Origin: Engraulis encrasicolus
Taxonomy: Eukaryota > Chordata > Actinopteri > Clupeiformes > Engraulidae
Length of the DNA: 64,000 nucleotides
NCBI RefSeq assembly: GCF_034702125.1
Contig: NC_085857.1
Span: forward strand, 56,357,577 to 56,421,576
Direction of reading: 5' to 3'
Below the pieces are notes generated by a model that ran no database searches, had not been told where the DNA came from, and saw nothing but the letters and a program-made list of their open reading frames with translations. A program made the position numbers and the translations under genes. Below are positions 1-10,003 of the stretch, piece by piece; within the stretch, counting starts at the first letter, position 1, and each line of letters starts with the position of its first letter.

Positions 1-47
1 CATGGATAGAACTTTGTTTTTGTTTAACACTAATGTCTTGAATTGCA

Positions 48-1075
48 GTGGACTCCCTGTTTTTTTATAGTAACTTCTTTAAAGTGTGGTCCCTCTTCAC
101 TGTACACAGAGGGCAGGCAAGTGAGCCTTTGTACTGGTTTTTAAAAGAGCCTGTAGTTTTTGGCTCTGCTTTAGATCTAGCCCTGGAAAAGCCTATGCCC
201 TGCCTCACTCTGAACCTTCTGAGGTCTAAGGTCACTACAGTGGGAGACCTGGTAAGAATTGCCGGTCCACCTAGGAACTCGTTCTCGTCCTCTCACAAAA
301 TGGCCCAGCTTTTTGAGAAGTGGAGGGCCAAGTTAACACAAACAGACTGGGAATGGTGCATGCTTTCAGCAGAGGGGCACACAACCCAGACTGTAGTGAC
401 CACTGCCCTAATCTTGCTCTGTCCCCTAATTTGAGGGGCTGTTCTGGTATTCTTTTAGAATGTGATAAGCTTCCTTTTTTAGTCCCCCCTGTGAAAGGTA
501 AAGTACTGTACAAGTTATGTGTAAAATCATTTAATCGAAGTTCTCTGGATACAAGGCCTGACACGCTTTGGCGTGATGTGTCAGAATTAAAGGAGGAGTT
601 TAAACCTGAATGGAGAGTGTTGCACAAGTCACCCTTAACCAAATAGTGTGGGGATCTCCAATGGAGAATTCTCCATGGTGTGGTTGCAGTGAATGCTTTT
701 GTTTCTGTGTTGAACACTGAGGTTGGCCCTGAGTGTCCTTTTTGTCCTCAAAGAGAAACGATTTTTCATACATTTATGCAATGTGTAAGGCTGAAACCTT
801 TGTTTAATGTTTTAACTTTGCTTTTCACAATACTCAATGAGCAGTTTTCCATTGTATATTTTATTTGTTGGTCAAAATATGTGCGGAGACAATGAAATAA
901 GTGTCAATTGTTGAATTTTCTTGTGAGCCAAGCCGCCCCAACAGCGGCTCCTACTGCACTGGCAATGGCTATGTTAGCAGAAGAAAAACAAATTGAAGAA
1001 GACACTAGGGTCGATATTGTGCTGCTTTTTGCTGCCCTTGTGAGATCTCACATTTTTTTTAAATTATATTTTTAT
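48..1075 (+). pseudogene. Tx1/L1-type LINE ORF2, C-terminal fragment (decayed)
   Basis: Three consecutive reading-frame pieces (48-434, 320-646 and 680-895) read as the C-terminal part of a non-LTR retrotransposon ORF2 downstream of the reverse transcriptase. The last piece has the zinc-finger-like motif ECPFCPQRETIFHTFMQC, typical of the 3' end of fish L1/Tx1-clade ORF2. Homology appears to continue past the stop at 893 to about 1065 in broken frames, with an insertion near 930-975. There is a frameshift near 430 and an in-frame stop at 644-646, directly before the conserved zinc-finger block. No RT catalytic motifs lie inside the window, so the element enters from the left edge. Dead copy; the clade assignment is from recognition only. 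Confidence 0.7.
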
Positions 1076-1529
1076 TGGTAACCAGTGGGTTTAAAACATT
1101 ACAGTAAAGAGATGACTTTAAAAGGTGCCTTCACAATAAGCGACAGATATATCGTCGGCTTGCTACCAAAACCGCTTAAGTCCGAATTTGGGCGAAATGA
1201 GATTTTTACATAAACTTACTCCCTGCAGCTGCATCACCCTGCCTTTCCGCCAGGGTCATTGATCACTCACAACAGTCACCAGAGTCAAAAATCTGTATGT
1301 ATAAAGTCACATACTGCCTTTGAGGAAATTAATGACAAGGGACGTAGCTATAGGGAGGACAAGGAGGGTATTTGCCTGTAGGCCTAGGGCCCTCCTGCAG
1401 GTGGCAGGGGCAGGGACCCTATTATGACCTTGGCAGGTGGTATGGGGGCCCTATCTAATTCATCCTGGGGCCCTGTGCACAATTTTTCTGCCAATGTGAA
1501 TGACTTGGGTAACTTGACTTAGCCATTTT
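1076..1529. other. Intergenic, no gene seen
   Basis: No convincing coding frame. It holds a short stretch rich in GGCAGG/GGGCCC at 1370-1480 and otherwise unassigned sequence up to the foldback element. Confidence 0.5.
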
Positions 1530-2320
1530 TGATGCAAGCAACTTGATATGTACAGTGGCCCAGTGGTGACATGGAGGGATTTTTTTTTGGAGTGGGAATG
1601 TATGCACTGGAGACTAACACTTTTGCGAGATAACGCAAATCTTTTGCAAGATAACGCAAATATTTTGCGTGATAACTAACTTACATCTGCGGGTTCACCA
1701 CTTTGATTTGTAGCACACTTTTTGGTCACCGGGGGGCAGTCTGAACCAACACGAGTACGGCTTTGACACACCACAGCTGTAGGGGTAGGCTATTCAATTC
1801 ACCACTACTGTTGTTGGATAACAGCGAGAGGGATGCTGACAGTCAAAAACATTACTACCGCTGGAAGGACGTGCAAGGATACCGTTATTTTATGCATTGT
1901 TTTCTGTTGAATAATCAAGATTTAGAGAGATAGCAGTTGCACTTGCTTTGCGCATGGACACAAGTGGGAATAGTAGGATTTTGTTGGACGACACGTGTCT
2001 GCACTGCAGAAGCATGACAGAATTAAGGAGGGCAGTCGGGACGACTGTTACTGAACGGTTATTTTTGAGCCTCGACGTTGAGGCAGCACGCTGTATTCTT
2101 TCTTTCTTTTTCTTGAAACTTTCAAGTCGTTTGTTGCGGTTCTCCCCTTTTAATTTATAATCTAAATCAAGGCTATCACAGCCATGCAGCTTAGACTTGT
2201 AACAACTCCGAAATTTGGAACTATCCAAAGTGGGCATTCATGGTCAATAGTTTTCTCAGACAGACTTGGATTGGATTGGATTGGATGTCAGACTTGGATT
2301 AATGTTTTTTAACGCAGTTA
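1530..2320 (+). repeat. Left inverted arm of the foldback element
   Basis: Pairs with 3885-4735 on the opposite strand. Open frames in this arm (1890-2237 minus, 1948-2160 plus) are short and have no recognisable domain. They are treated as chance frames of the repeat. Confidence 0.65.
1621..1676. repeat. Subterminal palindromic tandem repeat, left copy
   Basis: Three units of about 19 bp of the form TTTTGCGAGATAACGCAAAT. Each unit is close to a palindrome (TTTGCG...CGCAAA). The matching inverted block is at 4579-4639. Subterminal clusters of this kind are often transposase-binding sites, but that role is only inferred here. Confidence 0.7.
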
Positions 2321-3303
2321 CGTCTGAACCAACACACGTAGCTATATAGGGCCTACGGCTTTGACACACTGCAGAGCAACTGCTGTCATTCATTCTCATG
2401 ATGTCAACAATGCCAGGTCAACAATGGCAAAAAAAGTTTGGGAGTTAGGATAGGAAGGCTAGACCAGAGACTATCTAAAATTTAAACGAATTAAATAATC
2501 TTTGGCTAGTTATAGACTATCTTTGACTCTGGGCCGTCGGCAATTAATTAAAATAATAATTACCAATTTCAAACAGATGATTGCTCGACTACGCCACTGA
2601 GGGAATTTCGCCCCCAGAATTTATTTAGACTTCAACTGTTAAACCCAGCAGCACATGTTCGTTGAGGTCGGACCACATAGACAGGGTTCAAATGACTTTT
2701 CTGTTATTGTCTTACACTTTCTTTTTAAAATTTACAAACAGTTAAAATAGATTAGGCCTAACGGCTATTGGACACCCGCACCCCCCACATGGGCCAAGGA
2801 GGCCAATGTTTCCCCCACTAGTAGTACACAGCACAGCAAACCAAAATTAAGGAATGAAATTAAAATACAAAGCACGGCAAACCCACACCGATACCACTGC
2901 ACACTTGTGTTTTACTTTTACGCACAGCAAACGAGATCTATTTAGGGGTAACCCGCATGCACGCTGGGCGGCCCAAGTGGTGTGAGGTGAACCAAAAATA
3001 AACAAAAGAAAGATACAAATAAACAAAACAACAAACAGAGAACTCTCACTTTCTCCTAAATCACACAAAATAAGAACTGAAAGCAAAGAGGGAAACGTCA
3101 CACATTCGCGCACGCACACGCACACACAGTCTCACTCTCCAATATAAACAGCAGCCCGCAGACAGACCAACAGTTGGATTCACAGGTACCACGGACAGCG
3201 ACCGACCGAAATCGCCGGGCAAAGGGCGCAAAAAGCCTGGTTCCTATAACGCCAAGTACGACGTTGGCCTAGTGAACCAAATGTGGCCGCGCTTACAGTC
3301 GCA

Positions 3304-3492
3304 TCCAGTGGTTTATTCTACTTTTTTATGGTGGGTATACTGTAAATTTGAGATTTTTTTGAAGTGGGTATACTGTATTTGTGCTGTTCAAAACAATGGA
3401 TCAATCCATTGTAAGTGGGTATACTGAAATCCCTCAAATTTAGAAGTGGGTATACTCCGTATACCCGCGTTCTACGTAGACTACACCACTGG
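3304..3492. mobile_element. Small MITE inside the foldback element
   Basis: Inverted ends CCAGTGGTTTATTCTAC and CCACTGG (reverse complement begins CCAGTGGTGTAGTCTAC), flanked by a 5-bp duplication TCGCA at 3299-3303 and 3493-3497. Inside are four copies of the motif GTGGGTATACT at about 3329, 3363, 3414 and 3446, the last running into GTATACCCGCG. No coding capacity. Superfamily not assigned. Confidence 0.65.
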
Positions 3493-3640
3493 TCGCACCC
3501 CCGTCATAGACCAAACTCCACGAAATTGTCCCTCTCTCGTGAAGCGAGGCTCTACACGGGCTCGACTCCCCAGCGGCACCACACACACAAACAAAAGGCC
3601 CAGGTGATCAATGAAGGGGTGGCATGGGAGGGCTATGGCC

Positions 3641-3692
3641 AGTGTGTGTGTGTGTGTGTGTGTGAGTGTGTGTGTGTGTGTGAGTACAATCC
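3641..3692. repeat. (GT)n microsatellite
   Basis: Interrupted GT dinucleotide run in the centre of the foldback element. Confidence 0.9.
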
Positions 3693-3884
3693 AAAAGTAA
3701 TTTGTTTTCGCTAAAAGCCATCACTGTAAAACTGGTTCACAATTAAAAGCAAATAACCCTTTTATTTCCTCCATTTACCTCAGACCCGATGTCACAGGAG
3801 GAATTTTCTACCATAGGAAGGAAATATGTCGCTTCTATTCATTGAGCTACTGCGTGAAGTTCCGTGATCTGCCATCATGTCATG

Positions 3885-4735
3885 CGTTAAGAAACAATCC
3901 AAGTCTGACCGAGAAAACTATTAACCAATGCCCACTTTGGATAGTTCCAAATGTCGGAGTTGTTACAAGTCTAAGCTCTCTGCATGGCTAAGCAGTGATA
4001 GCCTACTTGATTTAGCCTGTTATAAATTAAAAGGGGAGAACCGCACATTGTGTTCAACGTTTCAAGAAAAAGAAAGATAGAAACAGCGTGCTGCCTCAAC
4101 GTCGAGGCCTATGTTAAAATTATTCCTACATAATTTACATGTGGGTCTTGATATGACTAAATGATTTTCATGCTTCATCATCTTTGAAAATAAACAGTTG
4201 TCCCGTCTGCCTTCCTTAATTTTGTCATAAGAGCTTCTGCATTGCACGTGTCGTCCAACAATTCTATATTTCCCCTTGTGTCCGTTCGCAAAGCAAGGTG
4301 CACATAGTCTCTCAAAATCTGTTGTTTATTTAACATAAAACAATCTATAAAATAGGTCTAACGGTATCCTTGCACGTCCTTCCAGCGGTAGTAGCCTAAT
4401 GTTTTTGACTGTCAGCATCCCTCTCGCTGTTATCCAACAACAGTGGTGGTTGAATTGAATAGCCTACCCCTACAACTGTGGCGTGTCAAAGCCGTACACG
4501 TGTTGGTTCAGACTGCCCCCCGGTGACCAAAAAGTGTGCTGCAAATCAAAGTGGTGAATCCGCAGATATAAGTTTTAATTTGCATTATCTCGCAAAAGGT
4601 TTGCGTTTTCTCGCAAATAGTTTGCGTTATCTCGCAAAAGTGTTAGTCTCCAGTGCATATGTTTCCTCAAAAAAAATTTCCTCCTCCATGTCCCCTCTGG
4701 GCTTCCGTAGATATGGGCAAGAAGATTCGTTTTTT
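3885..4735 (-). repeat. Right inverted arm of the foldback element
   Basis: Reverse-complement partner of 1530-2320. The outer tip still aligns as GCCCAGAGGGGACATGGAGG against GCCCAGTGGTGACATGGAGG on the left. This extends the inverted repeat beyond the subterminal tandem block. Confidence 0.65.
4579..4639. repeat. Subterminal palindromic tandem repeat, right copy
   Basis: Three units of the form TTTGCGTTATCTCGCAAAA, the inverted equivalent of 1621-1676. Confidence 0.7.
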
Positions 4736-5268
4736 TTCTCTCTCTCTCTTTTCAAGGACAGTGGCCATGTGTCTAAACTTCATCCTTAGACATCAGTGTC
4801 TGAGATATCCTTATTATCACACAGTGGTTGTAGCCAGGGTGCGATTTGCCGGGGGGGATGGGGGGGATTATCCCCCCTTCTGGTTTTTATCTTTGCTGGA
4901 AAAATATCCTCGCGAATAGGCCTATCAAAATAAACTAACAAAAATGTTGACATGACAGGCAACTTGTGACCCTTTTCTGCAGTCTACATTGCACTCACTT
5001 TCAAAATTGCCCGACGTGGTGGAAGCTTTGATGTTTACGAGGTCCCGGACTCAACAGCACATGTGCAAGAAAGTTGCGTTATGTACGGGAATTAGTAACA
5101 TATCGCTAATGCAAACGACCTGTGAAAATGAAACGCCAAAGTAGCAGTTAGTCCTTTTTTGATAGACCATCAAATAGGAAACAACCTACCCAACTACTTG
5201 GCTAATGCCTACAAACAGGCGCGCAAAAGGGGCGCATTGCATTGCATTGCGCAGCGTCAGTGGGGGAG
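4736..5268. other. Intergenic with a dispersed repeat fragment
   Basis: No gene seen. At 4836-4900 there is a repeat with the core GCGATTTGCC followed by ATCCCCCCTTCTGG. A related, longer copy lies at 29930-30080. The rest is unassigned. Confidence 0.5.
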
Positions 5269-6150
5269 CTAACATACAATACATGATATTTGAAGTTGCC
5301 TAAGGAACACTGCATATGATATCATTTTGAAAATCAACATGGCTTTGACTGGGGTTCGAACCCCCAACCTCCATATCTGTAATTCAGCACATTTGCCATG
5401 CATACTAAATGACATACATGGCATTTTAAGTTGGCCAAGGAACACTGCATATGATATAATTTTGAAAATCAACATGGCTTTGACTGGGGTTCGAACCCCC
5501 AACCTCAATATCTGTAATTCAGCACATTTGCCATCCATACTAATTGACATACATGGCATTTTAAGTTGGCCAAGGAACACTGCATATGATATAATTTTGA
5601 AAATCAACATGGCTTGGACTGGGGTTCGAACCCCCAAACTCCATATCTGTAATTCAGCACATTTGCCATTCATACTAAATGGCATACATGGCATTTTCAG
5701 TCGGCCAAGGAACGCTGCATATGATATAATTTTGAAAATCAACATGGCTTGGACTGGGGTTCGAACCCCCAAACTCCATATCTGTAATTCAGCACATTTG
5801 CCATTCATACTAAATGACATACATGGCATTTTAAGTCGGCCAAGGAACGCTGCATATGATATAATTTTGAAAATCAACATGGCTTGGACTGGGGTTCGAA
5901 CCCCCAACCTCCATATCTGTAATTCAGCACATTTGCCATCGATACTAAATGACATACATGGTATTTTAACTTGGCTAAGGAACACTGCATATGATATAAT
6001 TTTGAAAATCAGCATCGCTTCAAGTGGGATTCGAACTCTCAACCTCCATATCTCTAATCCAGCACATTTGCCATTGATAATAAATGACATACATGGCATT
6101 TTAAGTTGGCCAATGAACACTGGATATGATATAATTTTGAAAATCAACAT
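5269..6150. repeat. 135-bp satellite, block 1 (about seven units)
   Basis: The landmark GAAAATCAACATGGCT ends its ACAT at 5340, 5475, 5610, 5745, 5880, 6015 and 6150, which is exactly 135 bp each time. Every unit carries GGGGTTCGAACCCCC, a perfect RNA polymerase III B-box that is itself palindromic. The two right-most units are degenerate (GGATTCGAACTC, GGTTCAAACTC). Because 135 is 45 codons and the unit lacks stops in one frame per strand, spurious ORFs of about 300 codons exist on both strands. They are not counted as genes. Confidence 0.9.
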
Positions 6151-6224
6151 AGCTTTGGGTGGGGTTCAAACTCTCAACCTCCATATCTCTAATCCAGCAC
6201 AATGCATTACCACTAAGCCAAGCA
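6151..6224 (-). mobile_element. tRNA-like head of a SINE
   Basis: Read on the minus strand, this 74-nt segment looks like a tRNA-derived SINE head. It starts GCTTGGCTTAGTGGTAATGC, with an A-box-like TGGCTTAGTGG, followed about 35 nt later by the B-box-like AGTTTGAACCC and then an acceptor-like 3' side. It is the only unit of the array that keeps an A-box. The source tRNA is not identified, and a functional tRNA is unlikely because the acceptor pairing is poor. Confidence 0.55.
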
Positions 6225-6229
6225 GCTAG

Positions 6230-7256
6230 CTGTCATGCACAGTCCAGCAAGACTATATTACATTGCATTGCAGAGCTGAACAATAGACTTCTAGAATGGT
6301 TGCTCGCACCTGCTCGTTAAGAATAGAATCTTGAGACAGTGACAGTTGAAATGGAACCCTTCATTGGCTGCACCTGTTGTGATTGACTGAAAGACAGTTA
6401 GTATTGTGCTGTTAACAGGGGAGAGAATGAGAATGAGTTTTTTGTCTTTACAACATCGTTGTAAAAAAACTAAAAGGAGTTGGCACGTGTCCTTTTCACA
6501 GATCGGAGTCATGCTTGTGATCTCTCTAACAGTCTTTGAATGAAGTTTATAGGTTAAATCGTTCAGGCACAAATGGACCTCCGTGTGGGACATGTGCTGA
6601 TCTCTTGAAAAATGCACTTTTGGAAAGACTGGGATTCTCCATAGACCCAGGCCTGTTTTTTTTTTTACAAACCTGCCATTTAAAAAGTATTGGGAGTTGG
6701 GAGATGAAACTTTGACAATTTGGAGACATCCCATAGAGCTCGCTAACAACGCGTCAACTAAACTTCTAGGTGAAAGTGTTGATGTTTTATGACCGAAAAA
6801 GCCTCCTACACTCTAATCTCTAGAGTGGCGGAACTTTGGTTCATGAAGGTTCCACCATAGTTTTCAATGGGGACCCAGGCTTTCACAAAATCGCCAAAAA
6901 CGGGAAAACGACAAGAGACACGGAGAAGCCTATAACTATACGCGATCTCCAAGCCGAGCCGGTCGTTTTAGTGTTTGAACGGTGTCTCTATCTCGAAAGG
7001 CCTAGGAGGAGATCCATTTTTCTATTTTTACTGCCCCTGCACAAGAACGATAAATAGATAACTAGAAATGCATTCTCACAGAAAATGCTGGAAGCGGGCT
7101 TGCCTTTTGGGGCAGAGATGAAACAAAGTACTATTGAGAAAACAAAGCTAATAGAAATGTTGGGAAAAATCCATCCACCCAGTCAGAAGTTATGGGCCAA
7201 ACAATTCAGCCATCTTGGATTCAGCCATCTTGAAAGTGTTGTAGCTCTGCGTTTTG
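6230..7256. other. Non-satellite spacer between satellite blocks 1 and 2
   Basis: About 1 kb of unrelated sequence splits the satellite. Minus-strand frames at 6291-6749 have no recognised domain. From about 6830 to 7110 there is a repeat-like segment (GCGGAACTTTGGTTCATGAA onward). Near 7202-7240 the phrase CAGCCATCTTG occurs twice, and a related phrase recurs at 36655. No insertion boundary or target duplication could be fixed. Confidence 0.45.
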
Positions 7257-7821
7257 GGGATATACTAAATGACATACATGGTATTTTCAGTTGGCTAAGG
7301 AACACTGCATATGATATAATTTTGAAAATCAACATGGCTTCGAGCGGGATTCGAACTCAAAACCTCCATATATGTAATCCAGCCCCTTTGCGATTGATAT
7401 TAAATGACATACAATACATGATATTTGAAGTTGGCTAAGGAACACTGCATATGATATCATTTTGAAAATCAACATGGCTTTGACTGGGGTTCGAACCCCC
7501 AACCTCCATATCTGTAATTCAGCACATTTGCCATGCATACTAAATGACATACATGGCATTTTAAGTTGGCTAAGGAACACTGCATATGATATAATTTTGA
7601 AAATCAACATGGCTGTGACTGGGGTTCGAACCCCCAACCTCAATATCTGTAATTCAGCACATTTGCCAGCCATACTAATTGACATACATGGCATTTTAAG
7701 TTGGCCAAGGAACACTGCATATGATATAATTTTGAAAATCAACATGGCTTTGACTGGGGTTCGAACCCCCAAACTCCATATCTGTAATTCAGCACATTTG
7801 CCATTCATACTAAATGACATA
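7257..7821. repeat. 135-bp satellite, block 2 (about four units)
   Basis: Unit landmarks end at 7335, 7475, 7610 and 7745. The segment from about 7390 repeats the order and variants of the start of block 1, including the odd ACATACAATACATGATATTTG junction also seen at 5271. Block 2 is therefore a duplicate of the beginning of block 1 rather than a random stretch. It is cut at 7821 by the LTR insertion. Confidence 0.85.
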
Positions 7822-9729
7822 TGTAGTGGAGCGCTGCTCCTTTAAGGGAAAGTCTGACGCTGCGGCACACGTCACCACGCCGCTCGTAGAGGCTTATGGG
7901 AAGTCTCTTCATAAATACTGCCAGTGGCTAGTATTCGGTAAGCCTGCAAAGTCCCCCTTTGCGCGTTTCATCGCCACCGGCGAATGCTGTGGTTGCTTCT
8001 CCCCTCGTCGTCGAGAGGAGTGCGGTGTCCAGTTCAGATCTAGGAGATGTGGACCATTTCTTGTCCTCGTGAGTATGTGGACCATCTCTTGTCGCTGTTT
8101 ATGTGCTAGCCAGCGGCTAGTGGCTAACTTCGCGTCTGCTGTTCTATAGGTTGTGATTCCAACTTGGCGTCTCTTACTTGGCTAGAGTGATCTCTTGCTT
8201 CTCCACTGGCAAGGACTTCGGTGGACAATACCAACGGTTACCTTGCGCTTTTCCCGTCTCCTGCACGCCGGTATGTATTATAGTGGGTTAGCTTGTGCCT
8301 TTACCCAGCTCTGACTGTTTGTTTTCTTACCATGGTTGCTAACGACGGCCATTATTATGGTTTCAGCGTGTGGTCGCTACCGGCGCCTCGGCCGTGTACC
8401 TCTGTATTGGCACTCCGACTGTGAGAATTGCGCATCGGTGCACCCTCATCTCCGGGTAAGGTAACCTCTCGGCAGCAGAATCGTGTGATAGTGGGTGTCC
8501 TGCTAGCTTGGCTAACGCTCTCCTCCTCCCTCGCAGGTTGTATCCGTGTGGCCGTGGTCAGACACACCACGCGTTTAGGTGCACGAGCGGCGACTTTTAG
8601 CCCCGGTTGTGTGGTGCCTCTGGACGCCGGGAACCCGTATCTCGGCTGCTGCTCCGGCCTCGGGAAATTGGACATTCGTGTGTGTGTGTGCGTTGGCGCG
8701 CTTTAGTTCAGTGTGTGTGTGTGTGTGTGTGGGCGCTCGGCTCGGTGTGAGCTGGTGTGTGAGCCATTCCACAGTGTGTGTGCGTGTGCGTACGTTGGTG
8801 CGTGTGAGTGTGTGTGTAGGTAGTGACGAGTGAGTGTGGGGATACCTAGGGGACTGCACTGAGCTGAGCCTCTGGGGTTGGTTTACCTCATGTTTTGATT
8901 TTCGTTTTCTTTCGTTTGCTGTGCCTAATTTCCTTTTTTTTTTCATTATTTCATTCAATTATCTAATTTCTTATTTTACTGCATGTGTTTACTGGATTTT
9001 GATTTATTTTGCATGGTTTGCTGTGATTTCTTGTTGTTTTCTGTTTGCCGTGGATTATTTCTGTTTGTTGTGAACTATTTCTTTACTTTTTCTTTTGTTA
9101 ATCCTGAGGTGTGCCATTCGCCCTATTGTGTTAGCCGTGCCAGCCCCTAGTGGCAAAGTCTGACAACCTGAGTGTGGGTTCTAAGGCCTTAGGCCTACCA
9201 GGTGTGTTGTTTATTGTGAATTAGTGAACATACTTTGGGGCAGGTGTTTACAGATCCGCGGGTGTGGTGGCAGCACACCCACCCCTGCACTTTACTGTTA
9301 ACGTGAACATACTTTGGGGCAGGTGTTTACAGATCCGCGGGTGTGGTGGCAGCACACCCACCCCTGCACTTTACTGTGAACATGAACATACTTTGGGGCA
9401 AGTGTTTATTGATCTGCGGGTGATTGCGACAGCACACCCACCCCACTGCACTTTGTGAATTGTGAGTACCTTTTTTATATTTTATTACAAAGAGTGAGAA
9501 AAAGAGATTTTTATAACGCAAAGAATAATAAAGATTTGAATTATTAATTGTCACCACTGTCTCTGCCTCCATTGTGCACGAACCTGTGTTTGCCTGGTAA
9601 TCTATTGTGTGGGTACATTGTGTGTTGGTCCGGGGTATCTGTAACTACCCCTAATTCATTTCCTCCGGGGGCTCCACCCCCGGGGGTGGCGTAGTCGAAC
9701 TACCTCCTGTAACGGTCTCGCCCACTACA
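7822..9729. mobile_element. Solo LTR-like insertion, 1,908 bp
   Basis: Begins TGTAGTGG and ends CCACTACA (8-bp inverted ends, TG...CA as in LTRs). It is flanked by a perfect 4-bp duplication CATA (7818-7821 and 9730-9733). Removing it plus one CATA rejoins the satellite exactly. Inside there are a TATA-like CATAAATA near 7909, a GT-rich stretch 8676-8830, a three-unit tandem repeat and a poly(A)-signal-like AATAATAAAG near 9525, in the order promoter then polyadenylation expected of an LTR. No gag or pol is present. Best explained as a solo LTR of a retrotransposon; a DNA element with short inverted ends is the alternative. Confidence 0.7.
9224..9455. repeat. 78-bp tandem repeat inside the solo LTR
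   Basis: Three units starting GTGAACATACTTTGGGGCA at about 9225, 9302 and 9381, each followed by GATCYGCGGGTG and GCAGCACACCCACCCC. The third unit is more diverged. Confidence 0.85.
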
Positions 9730-10003
9730 CATACATGGCATTTTAAGTTGGCCAAGGAACACTGCATATGATATAATTTTGAAAATCAACATGGCTTCGA
9801 CTGGGGTTCGAACCCCCAACCTCCATATCTGTAATTCAGCACATTTGCCATTCATACTAAATGACATACATGGCATTTTAAGTTGGCCAAGGAACAGTGC
9901 ATATGATATCATTTTGAAAATCAACATGGCTTCGACTGGGGTTCGAACCCCCAACCTCCATATCTGTAATTCAGCACATTTGCCATTCATACTAAATGAC
10001 ATA
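9730..10003. repeat. 135-bp satellite, block 3 (two units)
   Basis: Direct continuation of block 2 after the LTR insertion. Landmarks end at 9792 and 9927, again 135 bp apart, with the B-box GGTTCGAACCCC in both. Ends at TA (10002-10003), where the Tc1 fragment starts. Confidence 0.88.

Larger units (their letters stand above)
1530..4735. mobile_element. Foldback element with long inverted arms, about 3.2 kb
   Basis: The sequence from about 1530 to 2320 returns as an inverted copy at about 3885-4735. Shared landmarks include the GCACTGGAGACTAACAC block (about 1604 versus 4650), GAGAGGGATGCTGACAGTCAA (about 1827 versus 4410) and GACGTTGAGGCAGCACGCTG (about 2075 versus 4095). The arms are interrupted only by small indels, including about 80 bp extra in the right arm near 4110-4190. 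The 1.6-kb centre codes for nothing recognisable and holds a later MITE insertion and a GT microsatellite. No transposase or clear target duplication was found. It could be a non-autonomous foldback DNA transposon or an inverted pair of copies of one repeat. Confidence 0.65.

Noticed and set aside
1890..2237. 115-codon minus frame in the foldback arm
   Set aside because: The other arm carries the same sequence with frame-breaking changes, so there is no sign of coding constraint.
5269..6150. CRISPR-like array because of regular spacing
   Set aside because: The whole 135-bp unit repeats, without variable spacers, and the genome is eukaryotic. It is a satellite.
6151..6224. Functional tRNA gene on the minus strand
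   Set aside because: A-box and B-box are recognisable but acceptor pairing is poor and the segment continues into SINE body. Treated as a SINE head.
5269..6229. Open frames of 293 and 300 codons on opposite strands
   Set aside because: They are translations of the 135-bp satellite, whose period is a multiple of three; both strands are open for that reason alone.
6291..6749. 152-codon minus-strand frame as a gene
   Set aside because: No recognised domain, no splice or start context, and it sits between satellite blocks.
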